Part shown: in pieces, positions 54,631 through 64,000 of the stretch
Position numbering within the stretch: position 1 is the first letter of the stretch
How the letters are laid out: each line of letters starts with the position of its first letter
Source of the DNA: Anastatus disparis
Lineage: Eukaryota; Arthropoda; Insecta; Hymenoptera; Eupelmidae
Length of the DNA: 64,000 bases
NCBI GenBank assembly: GCA_017163975.1
Contig: JAFFSR010000021.1
Location: 920,501 to 984,500 of the forward strand
Direction: 5' to 3'
Notes under the pieces: generated by a model
What the model was told of the DNA's origin: nothing
The model's input: only the letters and a program-made list of their open reading frames with translations
The model's database searches: none
Position numbers and translations under genes: made by a program

Positions 54631-55297
54631 GGGGATGTAAAATGGACGCTACACCTGTACTCATAAATATTCACAATCTTTACATTTTATTGCAAAATTT
54701 TCAATAAAAAAATGTATTAAGTTGTAGTATGTATCATGAAGATTATTCAGTTAAATTTTTAAATGAATTCATTTATTAGTTATTGAGAATTTTGGGTTCC
54801 AAAATTATTTATTAAAATTTTTCAATTTTGTACAGGAATCCAAATATCTCAAAAGCTAATGAATGAATTTATTTGAAAACTTATCAAAATAATCATCATG
54901 GTACATACTACAAGCTAATGCATTTCTTTTCTGGAAATTCAGCAATAAAGTAGAAAGGAAGCTTATATCTATAAGTACAGGTGTAGTCTTTTTTTCGAAA
55001 GAAAATTAGTGTACGTGCCATTTTATACCGCGACTCTCAAAAATCCGAACTCATTGGGTATCGGTTGATTGTTGGTCACAAAAAGTGGCTAACCATCCAT
55101 CGGTAGTCAAAGTTTTCGGTATGTTGGGTCTGACAGTCTAGCCTGATGTAATGTGATAAACAGATACCGGGCGGGGACTCCCTCGACCTCACCATGGAAA
55201 AAGGTTAATCATAAAGAGGACAATATCCTTTATATATTAATCTTTTTTAAAAAAAAACAAAAAAAAAGTACAGGTGTAGTGTCCGTTTTACATCTCC
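54631..55297. mobile_element. TTAA-flanked MITE, family 3 copy 2 (667 bp)
   Basis: Ends GGGGATGTAAAATGGACGCT and the inverse of GGAGATGTAAAACGGACACT. TTAA lies at 54627-54630 and 55298-55301. It lies inside the Helitron helicase, and the helicase reading frame is recognisable on both sides. Shares its terminal motif with 22324-22532. Confidence 0.9.
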
Positions 55298-55301
55298 TTA
55301 A

Positions 55302-55734
55302 GCAATTTTGTTACTATCAACCTTGTTCCATTACAAAGTCCCTCATTGACATTTAATATTTTCAAAAGTATTATGATAGCCCCTACTTCTAAATGTAATT
55401 CATATGGTGGAAGCCCATTAGGAGTTAACTTATTTAAAAATTCTGTAGGTTACATAATATCTAAATTTTCTTTGTTATCATCTTCACCTGTATCAATATT
55501 TAAATATTCAACATAGTTTCCTTCCATTAAATTCAAAACATTATTATTGATTTCAGTAAAATCATTATTTTTAAGAGCCAAAATAACTTTCACCGTTAGA
55601 TTTGTATTGTTTATTTTCATTGCTTTTCCGAATATTTCTTTGACAAGATTTTCTTTTATGATAAAATTATCTGGTATATCACTTAGTTCATTATCATCTT
55701 CAAAAACATTGATGATGTTCACATGATGATTCAC
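55302..55734 (-). pseudogene. Helitron helicase, central piece
   Basis: The ORF 55734-55450 contains NVLNLMEGNYVEYLNIDTGE (the segment before the final helicase motifs). After a stop, the frame continues with GLPPYELHLEVGAIIILLKI and NEGLCNGTRL, classic Helitron Pif1 helicase strings. It is cut on one side by the MITE and on the other by a truncated LINE (55735-56060). Confidence 0.85.
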
Positions 55735-56060
55735 ATCATCGCGACTATGGAACGGTCTCCCAGCACCGATTCACGATTCACCCTCACTTCGTGTATTCAA
55801 ATCATCTGCATTCGCTTATCACCTATCCTTGGACAATGGGCCACCACTGTCAGCATAATTTTAATTTTAATTCTAATTTCTTGTTTACTCTTGTTCATAT
55901 ATCTTGTTAAATTGTTATCTTATTAGCTTCTATTTTGTTATATTTTTAAATTGTTATATTCAGTTATCTTATTATGTTTATACATTTTTGTATTCTTTAA
56001 TATTTGTAAAACATAATGTACATAAATAAATTAATTATCTACCTATCTATCTTTTTCAGT
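55735..56060 (+). mobile_element. Short LINE 3' end inserted in the Helitron
   Basis: It starts with the last 40 codons of a LINE ORF2 (LWNGLPAPIHDSPSLRVFKS) and a 3' UTR ending AATAAATTAATTATCTACCTATCTATC. The tail type equals that of the longer copy at 6790-7935. Insertion orientation is opposite to the Helitron genes. Confidence 0.75.
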
Positions 56061-56660
56061 TTTTCATCAAATGTATAAAAATTTGGTATTCCTGAATACA
56101 AGTAATTTCGTGCTTCAAAATCTTTTCTATTCAATTCAAAATATGCTGTTACTGTTGTTCCCACATTTTTTGCATGATCATTTTTTCTTTTCTTTCTTTA
56201 AAAAATACAATTTGTTGATTTTCTTCATGAACGCTTAGACGTTTTATAGTATGTGAAATAACATGTAAAGGATATTCTAATCATCTGTGCATTGCTTCGG
56301 GTGGACATAAATATCATGTATTAATGTATTGTTGGATTTCGTCATGTTTATATTCAACATTTTCACGATTGTCATTTTGAAAAGTGTCTTTATTTTCTGA
56401 TTGAAAATCGACATTTACTTGATGTATTTTAATGTGTGCACAATCATGATCTTTATAACAGTATTTCAATAAATATTTAATGCATTGTACAGTGGAACAT
56501 ACTTTTAGGTTTATGTGTACATTAAATTTCAATAATAAGTAAGAATTATAAGGAACAATAAATCCATTATCTGCAAATCATTCTGTAAATTTATTTTCGA
56601 AAATTATTTTGACGCTATCATTCTTACGTTTGTATAGTGATTTCAAAACTTTCTTAAGCA
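56061..56660 (-). pseudogene. Helitron Rep N-terminal domain
   Basis: The region has FIVPYNSYLLLKFNVHINLKV, STVQCIKYLLKYCYKDHDCA and, downstream with frame breaks, RLSVHEENQQIVFF. These correspond to the Helitron_like_N part that precedes the HUH Rep endonuclease and helicase. The longest open part is 56532-56314. The HUH motif itself was not found. It lies upstream of the helicase pieces in the correct order. Confidence 0.8.
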
Positions 56661-56989
56661 AAAACTATAGATAAATCAAATAAAAGGTATAAACTTGATG
56701 ATAATTACTCAATTCATTTCAGTACTTTTAAGAACTAAAAAAAAATATGGTGTATGTGGTAAAAAAAATAAAATAACATATTTAGAATGAATGTTGTAAA
56801 AATTACTATTTTATTCAATACCTAAACTCGCCTAAATTATACTTTTTTTAAAAGTAATAATAGCGATATTAAATACACATATTATAAAAAAAAAACAAAT
56901 CTTGATGATTTTTTATGTAAAATAAAGATGTTAATTTTCTTATTTTAAAATATTATATTTTATGAAAACAAAAAAATTAATTTATTAAT
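56661..56989. other. No gene seen
   Basis: AT-rich spacer between the Helitron Rep and the ubiquitin-protease-like fragment. Confidence 0.4.
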
Positions 56990-57420
56990 TCATTTTTTTT
57001 TACCTGTGTGCAAGGCAATATCTTCTAGAAATATTACATAAACATCTTCAGCGCATTTCGGCCATGATTTCTTTTGAAAGATTGAATCGTTAACTTGAAC
57101 CCATTGATTATTTTGCCTGTAATGTCCACCTTGAATAGTTGCACCATGGTGAAATATACCGCTTATGACTTTATAATGATGTTTATTTATAGTTATTTTT
57201 GATTTCGGTACATCTTTAATTTTAAGATTGGTTATTTTTGATGTTTTACGATTGTTTACTGTAAAAAGAACTAATTGAACGATTAAAACAGTTCCTTTTA
57301 TAGATACATTAATTTCTTGAAGCATTTCACATTTGAATTTATGCTTACAGTTTCCTTCAATTTCTTGCTAATTCCCAATGTTATAATTAATTATATCTTG
57401 TAGTGTATATGTTTTTTACG
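56990..57420 (-). pseudogene. Ubiquitin-specific protease (USP/C19)-like C-terminal fragment
   Basis: The ORF (57325-56990) contains HYKVISGIFHHGATIQGGHY followed by NNQWVQVNDSIFQKKSWP and DVYVIFLE. This fits the last part of a USP catalytic domain: His box 'GHY' and 'W...DD' segment. Upstream (57420-57326), with stops, CKHKFKCEML fits the Cys-rich finger. The catalytic Cys box is absent. It is placed 330 bases from the Helitron Rep on the same strand, so it could be Helitron-captured host sequence or part of an unusual Helitron. Assignment rests on motif spacing only. Confidence 0.55.
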
Positions 57421-58430
57421 TTCTTCTGGTATACAGAGACTTAAAATATAATTTGTTATTACATAAAAAAATTATTTTAACAAATAATTCAAATACTGTC
57501 AATTTTAACCATTTTTATTGATCAAATTAAAGAACAAAATTTTTTTGTTGATTAGTTTAGTATTTACTACGTAGTACTTTCTTATGGGAAATATCTATAG
57601 CTTTATCATACTTTTTTATGGCCATTTCAATTGCTATACATTTTATATGTTAACTTTGATACATAAAGAAACAAAAATACAAAGAAAATATTTATGGACC
57701 ATGGGATGAAGCAGTGGCTGATTCTTAAATTTTAACTCGTCATAAAAAATAATTTAAATCATAACTATTGTTACTATAACAAAATATAATTTATAATAGT
57801 CCAATATACTTTTAGTCATATTAAGGATGCTTATTTATATTGTTCAATTCATTAGATTATTGACAAAGTTATTATTTTTTAATATGTGCATATTGTAAAT
57901 GACAAATAAAAACCATTAAAAAGGTTAAAAAGATAATATTTCAATACCCGTTTTACAAAATATTTATTAAATAGATATATAAAAATGCCTTATTTTGATT
58001 GCTTTGTACATTTATATACATAAATATTATTTAGCGATGATAAATTGTATATTTTATTTTTTCTTCTGACAAGATTAAATAAATCCTTGTTCTATAGTTG
58101 TATATTCACCACGCGTTTGTAAAAGTCTTACAACAAAACTGTCTGTAAAAACAGATGTACAAGTACTATTTGACTAAAGTATAATAATCTAAGAGAAGAT
58201 CAATCAATCAACCTATATACTTTAATATATATAGATGAAAATTAGGCTTTAATATAATTTGATTTAATATAAAAAATTTTACTGAATGCGTAAAGTAATA
58301 AATAACAATAATGGAGGTGATAACATCAACATGATTATATGTCTTACTGTAAACGATACAATTTAGTCTACCAGGTACTGCAATGGGTCCTTTTTTTTCT
58401 GTTATGGTAACATGCACCAGTCTGGTATGT
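57421..58430. other. No gene seen
   Basis: AT-rich sequence without an open frame longer than about 70 codons that shows any motif. The stretch 58435-58482 is a (TA)n run. Confidence 0.4.
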
Positions 58431-58434
58431 ATAT

Positions 58435-58435
58435 A

Positions 58436-58488
<53 letters not shown>

Positions 58489-58814
58489 GTGTATGCATAA
58501 ACAATAATAAATATATATTGTATTTGGTTTCCAACATACAACAGAATATTGACAACGATTCGCCAATACTAAGAATTTATTTTAGCTAAATCTCCTTTAG
58601 GTGTTGGTTGAAATTTTGGTTGTAAAGCCAACATAAGCTTTTAGAGTTTATACAGATGAGCCTTGAGTTTTCTCATTTCATTATTATCTCCTAAAATGTG
58701 TTCTTCTAAATTTTAAAATTCTTCACCTTTTAATTAACACATACCTGAAATAAAAAAAACAAAAGTTTTTTACAGATGTAAGTTATTTCTGTAATATTTC
58801 CAGTTTTAATAAAA

Positions 58815-58859
<45 letters not shown>

Positions 58860-58860
58860 C
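58435..58860. repeat. TA and AAT microsatellites around a duplicated exon-like segment
   Basis: (TA)n at about 58438-58482 and (AAT)n at 58816-58859. Between them, on the minus strand (58650-58520), lies a copy of a segment reading LMLALQPKFQPTPKGDLAKI, also found at 60195-60045 and 60560-60400. Confidence 0.75.
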
Positions 58861-59800
58861 TCTAATCTTTTACGTGTCCCTAAAAAAAGTTGAAAAGTAC
58901 ACCTTAGCGTATACGTGTCTCTAAGCTTTTACGTGACTCCAAACTTTTTACGTGTCTCTAATCTTTTACGTGTCCCTAAAAAAAGTTGAAATGTACACCT
59001 CTGTGTATACGTGTCTCTAAGCTTTTACGTGACTCTAAACTATTTACGTGTCTCTAACCTTTTACGTGTCCCTAAAAAAAGTTGAGAAGTACATTTCTGT
59101 GTATACGTGTCTCTAAGCTTTTACGTGTCTCTAAAAAAACAGTTGAGAAGTACATCTCGGTGTATACGTGTCTTTAAGCTTTTCCGCGTCTAAGCTTTTT
59201 CGCGTCTTTAAGAGGCCACCGTATCTCTGTCCTTTTTTAATTAAAAAATTGATTTTTCTTCCAAAATTAGCAATTAGAGGCAGAAATAAAGAGATGGTTT
59301 CGATGTGTTTAATAAAATGTAATATTTTCTCTGATTAGGATAAATTAATTTTATCGCTTCGTTTTTAAGAAAAGTTGGAATAACTTAGAAAATAAGAAAT
59401 TAGTGTCAAATAATGGGATTTTCAAGTTATTCCAACTTTTCTTGAAAATAAAGCGGTGGAATTAAATTATTCTTATCAGAGAAAATATTGCTTTCTATTA
59501 TACGAATCGAAACTATCTCTTTATTTTGGCCTCGAGTTATTAGTTTTTATAAAAAATAAATTTCAAAAAGATGCGGTAAAACAGGTAACTGTGTCGGTAT
59601 ACGGCAGACTCTTAAGCTTTTATGTTTCTCTAAAAAAGTTGAGAAGTACATCTCGGTGTATACGTGTCTTTAAGCTTTTACGTGTCTTCAAGTTTTTAAG
59701 TGTCTTGAAAAAGATGGAAAACCGGACTACCCCTTTACGTGTCTGTAAGCTTTCGTCACGGAAAATTTACGTGTCTAAACTTCAACATAAAACGGAAATG
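58860..59800. repeat. Tandem repeat array based on TTTTACGTGTC
   Basis: Units of about 96 bp occur at 58860, 58956 and 59052, each with 'CTTTTACGTGTCCCTAAAA' then 'GTATACGTGTCTCTAAGC'. They become shorter and more irregular to 59200, and resume after the MITE (59616-59790). The final part has inverse copies (ACACGTAATT, 59819-59880). Confidence 0.85.
59212..59611. mobile_element. Decayed TTAA MITE related to family 1 (400 bp)
   Basis: It begins GAGGCCACCGTATCTCTGTCC, resembling the family 1 end. It has a central hairpin (TTATCGCTTCGTTTTTAAGAA and its inverse) and TTAA at 59208-59211 and 59612-59615. The host repeat unit 'GTCTTTAAGCTTTT' shows the empty site nearby. Arms are strongly diverged, so it is much older than copies 1 and 2. 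Confidence 0.8.
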
Positions 59801-60044
59801 TGAAGTTTTCCTTAAAGACACGTAATTCTGGAAAATGTAGGTTAGGGAGCCGTGAAGTAAAAATTACAGACACGTAATTACGTGGATTTGGTGCGAATAG
59901 CCACACCGTTTAATAAATTACTCGCAAAAACTAAGTGCTCAACAACAATTCCCAAATGCATACCACAAGAGGCATTTCTTATTCTTATATCACAATTATG
60001 TCGCTTCTATGTTAAATAAGGTTCAAAAAGAAAGTTCCTTAGTT

Positions 60045-60560
60045 TTTGATCCATGCGACTATCTTGCATTTGGTTTCCAACATACAACAGAACATTGGCA
60101 GCAATTTGCACATACAAGGAATTCATTTTATCTAAATCTCCTTTAGGTGATGGTTGAAATTTTTTTTGTAAAGCCAGCATAAGCTTTTAGAGTTTATACT
60201 TTTATTTCTTTAGTCAAGCTTTAAAATAACATAATTAATAATTTAAGATCCTTGTAAGACATCAAATAATTAGATATAGCATTTCTATTGGAGACTAAAT
60301 GTCCAACTTTAACACAATGTTGTTTCACATAGTCTATTACTTGTTTAGGTTGCAAGTTTTAAGGTCTTCCAGATATTTATCTTCTGCATTATATAAGGTT
60401 CAAAGGGAACGTTTTAGTTTTTGATCCATACGACTGTGTTGCATTTGGTTCTTAGCATATAACATAATATTTGCAGCATTTGCAAATATGAGGAATATAT
60501 TTTATCTGAATGTCCTTTACGTGTTCGTTGAAATTTTGCAGTAAAACCAACATGAGCTTT
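60045..60560 (-). pseudogene. Duplicated unidentified exon-like segments
   Basis: Two copies (60195-60045 and 60560-60400) plus one at 58650-58520 encode a shared segment. The best preserved reads LMLALQKKFQPSPKGDLDKM, then ANVLLYVGNQMQDSRMDQKL. The other copies carry stops and frameshifts. I do not recognise the protein. Because all lie upstream or downstream of ORC1-like pieces on the same strand, they may have been copied together with them. Confidence 0.5.
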
Positions 60561-60679
60561 TGTAGTTTACACAAATGAGCTTGGATTTAATCAAATACTT
60601 GGAGTTTTTTCTTGAATTAAAATTTTTACATATTTCCTTTTAAAATAAACATTTATGAATTCAATGGGTTCAGGTATTG

Positions 60680-60805
60680 GCTACGAATTTAAATTTCTTA
60701 ATTTTGGTATTCAATACATCATTTTCCAATATTTTTTTAATGGCATGCCATGCTTTTCAACGTACTTAACAATATTGTATGTTGCCCTATCAGGTATAAC
60801 ACCAG
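60680..60805 (-). pseudogene. Possible ORC1-like Walker A region, degenerate
   Basis: The string GVIPDRATYNIVKYVEKHGM lies where ORC1/CDC6 AAA+ proteins have 'GVPGTGKTATV...V+.L'. It is followed by KKFKFVAN (compare 'F.FVEING'). The P-loop Lys is lost. Assignment depends on neighbouring ORC1-like exons. Confidence 0.4.
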
Positions 60806-61385
60806 TATCTTTCATCTAATGCCCTTTTTACATCAATCATAGAAACCATTCCTCTACCATTCATTTTGGCAACTTCAGTTGTTTTTCTCCATATGTCTAA
60901 AGCTCGATCGGCATTACCAGATACAGCTGCAACTTTACTGCATGAATAAGTATATTAAAAATGTTTTCCTTTAAAGAAAATGAAAAAAAGCATAATTATG
61001 AATTACTGATCTACAAGTTGTACAGTTTCATTGCGAAAAGCTTCATATCCTTTTAGTCTGGATACTACAATTTCTCCAAGCTGTTTATGATTATAAGGTG
61101 AAAATGTTAATCTCGTCAAACAAAGACATAAAGTAACTTTTTCCCATTAACATTCTTTCTGGGAGATCCATTGTATATGCAAAATAGTGACAACTACAAA
61201 TTTAGCAGTAGATTTACTGGGCCAGTTTAAAAGATTATAAATTGTACCTTGATGTTTTGTATATAAAAGATCCAACTGAAAAAAATTTAAATAGTTTTAT
61301 AATTGTTACAATTGTTTAGCATCTTGAGTATAATAATAATTATAATTTTGATACCTCATCTACAAGCATATATATATATATATAT
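60806..61385 (-). pseudogene. ORC1: ORC1-like AAA+ gene fragment, copy B (two introns kept)
   Basis: ORC1 is the AAA+ subunit that loads MCM helicase at replication origins. The exon ending LVDE (61355) joins through a 79-bp GT-AG intron (61354-61276) to LDLLYTKHQGTIYNLLNWP, together the ORC1 Walker B 'LVDELDLL'. Next come MDLPERMLMGK in a shifted frame, LTRLTFSPYNHKQLGEIVVS, and an intron (61006-60938, 69 bp). Then follow KVAAVSGNADRALDIWRKT and SMIDVKRALD. Frameshifts and a stop show it is a pseudogene. Kept introns mean DNA-level duplication, not a retrocopy. Confidence 0.8.
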
Positions 61386-61658
61386 ATTGAATATGTTTCA
61401 AGTTGAAAATAATCATTTTTAAAAACTTCTTCAACTGCAGTACGATTAACTTCTGCACAAACAGCTTGAAGGAAAATTTTTTCAAAATCTAAACAATGTT
61501 TAATAGCTTGCACTTTAGGACTAGCTATCATTAGATCTAATGTCCTTTTTACATCAATCATAGAAACCATTTCTCTACCATTCATTTTGGCAACTTCAGT
61601 TGTCCTTCTCCATACGTCTAAAGCTTGATGGGCATCGCCAGATACAGCTGCAACTTTA
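61386..61658 (-). pseudogene. ORC1: ORC1-like fragment, copy A (lid and winged-helix start)
   Basis: After a GCAG acceptor at about 61659 the frame reads KVAAVSG, then REMVSMIDVKRTLDLMIASP, KVQAIKHCLDFEKIFLQAVC and AEVNRTAVEEVF. This is ORC1 from the AAA+ lid into the winged-helix region ('SPxVQAIKxxxxxEKIFLxAVxAExxRTGxEE'). It ends at a (TA) repeat (61367-61386), after which copy B starts with Walker B, so the order is C-terminal before N-terminal. It is open in this part. Confidence 0.85.
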
Positions 61659-61760
61659 CTGCATGAATAAGTATATCTAATTTACACCATCTACCAAGTT
61701 CGTAAAATAAATGATGTCCAAGCATTGAATACATAAGTAAACACTGAACATCAATCAGGA

Positions 61761-62469
61761 CCCTAGTGGAAATCGAATCTGTGAATAACTAGGAATAACT
61801 GTGAATAACTGGGAATAACTGTGAATAACTGGGAATAACTGTAAATAACTGTGAATAACCGTGAATAACTGGGAATAACTGTAAATAACTGGGAATAACT
61901 GTAAATAACTGGGAATAACTGGGAATAACTGGGAATAACTGTGAATAACTGGGAATAACTGTTATAAACTGTTCAGTTTGAGACAGAAATAACAGTTATT
62001 CCCAGTTATTCCCAGTTATTCTCAGTTAATTCCAGTTTAGTTGAGTAATAATTAAAAAAATCAGAGGTCCGAATAACAGTTATTCCTAGTTATTTCCCGT
62101 TTGGTTTAGAAATAATTTTAAAAATTAGAGGCACTATAAGACTTATTCCTAGTTAATTTCAGCAATTCTATTTATTTTCAGTTATTCTCAATTTAGTTGA
62201 AAAATAATTTTTTTATGGTTATTTTTTCTATTTCTCTTTCCTTAGTTTAACTGGGAATAACTGGGAATAACTGTTATTCATACCTCTGTTTTTTCAAATT
62301 ATTTTTAAGCTAAACTGTAAATAACTGGGAATAACTGGGAATAACTGAAAATAACTGGAAATAACTGTTATTCCTGTCTCAAACTGAACAGTTTATAACA
62401 GTTATTCCCAGTTATTTCCAGTTATTCCCAGTTATTTCCAGTTATTCGCAGATTCGATTTCCACTAGGG
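61761..62469. mobile_element. Foldback element built of TGGGAATAAC repeats (709 bp)
   Basis: Ends CCCTAGTGGAAATCGAATCT and its inverse are perfect over at least 20 bases. The left arm is an array of 'AACTGGGAATAACTGTGAAT' type 10-20-mers, and the right arm contains inverse copies. The middle has further, scattered copies. No coding capacity. Flanking ATCAATC/GATTGAT (about 61750 and 62472) are also inverse and may be part of the element. Confidence 0.9.
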
Positions 62470-63173
62470 GAAGATTGATATACACTAGACAATTTACTTG
62501 TGTCAGTACACACATAGTTAACCGAGTTACACTTAAAGTTCAATTGATAAAAAACAATAACAATAAAATTTTATTTAAAGTTTTTGGAGAAAAAAAGTGA
62601 CATCACAGCAAAATTGAACCATACAAACTACTACATGCACTTAGCTGCTATGAATAAGAAGAACATAGATGATGAAGTCACTTTTTGTTTATATTTTGCC
62701 ACTAATTATTTTCTGGTCCTTTTTTTTTAATTTTAAACTGCTATTTTCTCATGTAAAATAAGCCAAAACTTGATTTTTAATTACGTCATAGTTTATATGC
62801 AAACATTATGATTGAAGTCAGTCAGATAAACGTTGCCAAATTATCACAATCCAGTTCAAGAATTTTTTTCAGTCGAGAAAGCTTAAGCTTTTTCCAAACA
62901 TCATGTCCTTCTAAACAAAATGGTCACCTTCACGTTCACTTTATCTCCAATCCTATCACTTAAGATTAATATTATTTTTATTCAAATCATCCTAATTTTA
63001 TTATTTTTTAAAAACACAGATATTTTATATAACCTGTATTTTTACTAATCATCATAACCTATTTATATATTTTGTACTATATACAAAATTTTATATTTTT
63101 TATATATAATATACCTAAAAAATAAACTAAAATGCACAGTTAACATATAATATACGAACTCACGGATTTGCTA

Positions 63174-63224
<51 letters not shown>
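62470..63224. other. AT-rich stretch, no gene seen
   Basis: No supported open frame. A (TA)n run occupies about 63177-63224. Confidence 0.4.
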
Positions 63225-63227
<3 letters not shown>

Positions 63228-64000
63228 TGCCGCCGAGATACTTTTGCCCCCTTCGTCTAAAATCGTCTTATCTAAAAAGTTTTATAACTCTGGAAAAAAT
63301 GGTCGCAGCCTAAAAATTCTAACGGAATTCGAAAAATTGTTCAAAATTCTTTCAAAAACTATTGGTTTGATATAAAAAAAAAACATTTTTTTTGTATCTC
63401 TTATCCTTGTTTAAAAAGAAATTTTTTTTAACTTTGTTTTGACTTTGTAAAATAGTGTTCAATTTTAGTAGAAATCGTTACATTAATACAAAACCAAATA
63501 GATATTAAATCTCATATTTCGACGATGAAAATGCAATGTCGTACGTCTAGATTCGACCTTTTAAACCAGAGTTATAAGATTTTATATTTAAAAATAAAAT
63601 TTTTTTCGATATATGAATATCTCTGAATTGAAGAGGAATAGAAAAATTTGTCAGAGAGAAAAAATGTTCCTTTTTGGTCAAATAATAATAATAATATATA
63701 ATGAAAATTTGATTTCGAAAAAAATTTTTTTTTTGTTGAAATGTAATGAAATTTTGATATCTTTAAAATATTGAACAACGTGGGTAAAAAAGGCAAAAAA
63801 AAATCTTTTTTCCGAAATCCATTTTTTATTATATATTATTATTATTTGACCAAAAAGGAACATTTTTTCTCTCTGACAAATTCTTCTATTCCTCTTAAAT
63901 TCAAAGATATTCATATATCGAAAAAAATCTTATTTTTAAATATAAAATTTTATAAATCTGGTTTAAAAGGTCGAATCTAGATGTTCGACATTGCATTTTC
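63225..64000. mobile_element. TA-inserted foldback element, right end outside window
   Basis: Starts CACTGCCGCCGAGATACTTT directly after TA of a microsatellite. An inner hairpin is centred near 63755: for example 63665-63690 (ATGTTCCTTTTTGGTCAAAT) pairs with 63845-63870, and the region 63520-63560 pairs with 63955-64000. TA target and start fit Tc1/mariner-type MITEs. The other terminus is beyond the window. Confidence 0.75.

Overview
The window looks like a transposon graveyard from an AT-rich animal genome, most likely an insect. Support for this comes from errantivirus-style Ty3/Gypsy elements, a Polinton/Maverick, a Helitron-like helicase, many palindromic MITEs, GT-AG introns of about 70 bp and a degenerate ORC1 gene. 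A hymenopteran is possible but cannot be proven from the sequence. I see no intact host gene, no rRNA or tRNA, and nothing bacterial in organisation.

Layout. (1) 1-6520 is Gypsy element A: protease, RT/RNase H, integrase, an extra ORF and a 3' LTR. Its pol is split by a TTAA-flanked palindromic MITE. (2) 6521-9722 holds a 5'-truncated LINE followed by a foldback element that carries a solo LTR. (3) 10549-11319 is a possible small spliced gene on the minus strand. (4) 12293-19393 is Gypsy element C, with a SAP-like and AT-hook gag, internally deleted pol and a probable long LTR ending next to a tRNA-Lys-type primer site. (5) About 19404-52918 is one large, decayed Polinton. On the minus strand it has major capsid protein, a PX-like basic core protein, a candidate minor capsid protein, integrase with chromodomain, two conserved small proteins and packaging ATPase. 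On the plus strand it has protein-primed DNA polymerase B in two separated halves. (6) Nested in the Polinton PX-like gene is Gypsy element B (21590-35152), with both LTRs and a CGTA target duplication. Its Gag carries about ten zinc knuckles. (7) 54425-57420 has Helitron Rep/helicase fragments and a ubiquitin-protease-like fragment, interrupted by a MITE and a LINE. (8) 58560-61660 has tandem repeats and shuffled ORC1-like exons with introns kept. (9) 61761-64000 has two further foldback elements.

The clearest story is stratigraphy. The Polinton came first, element B entered it, and two TTAA MITEs then entered one LTR of B. The other LTR still shows the empty site. Several unrelated-looking foldback families share exact TTAA duplications, which suggests a piggyBac-type transposase supplied in trans. 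Almost every Polinton and Gypsy gene has stops or frameshifts. The exceptions with long open frames are two Polinton proteins (35222-36121 and 41891-42760) and the integrase of element B.
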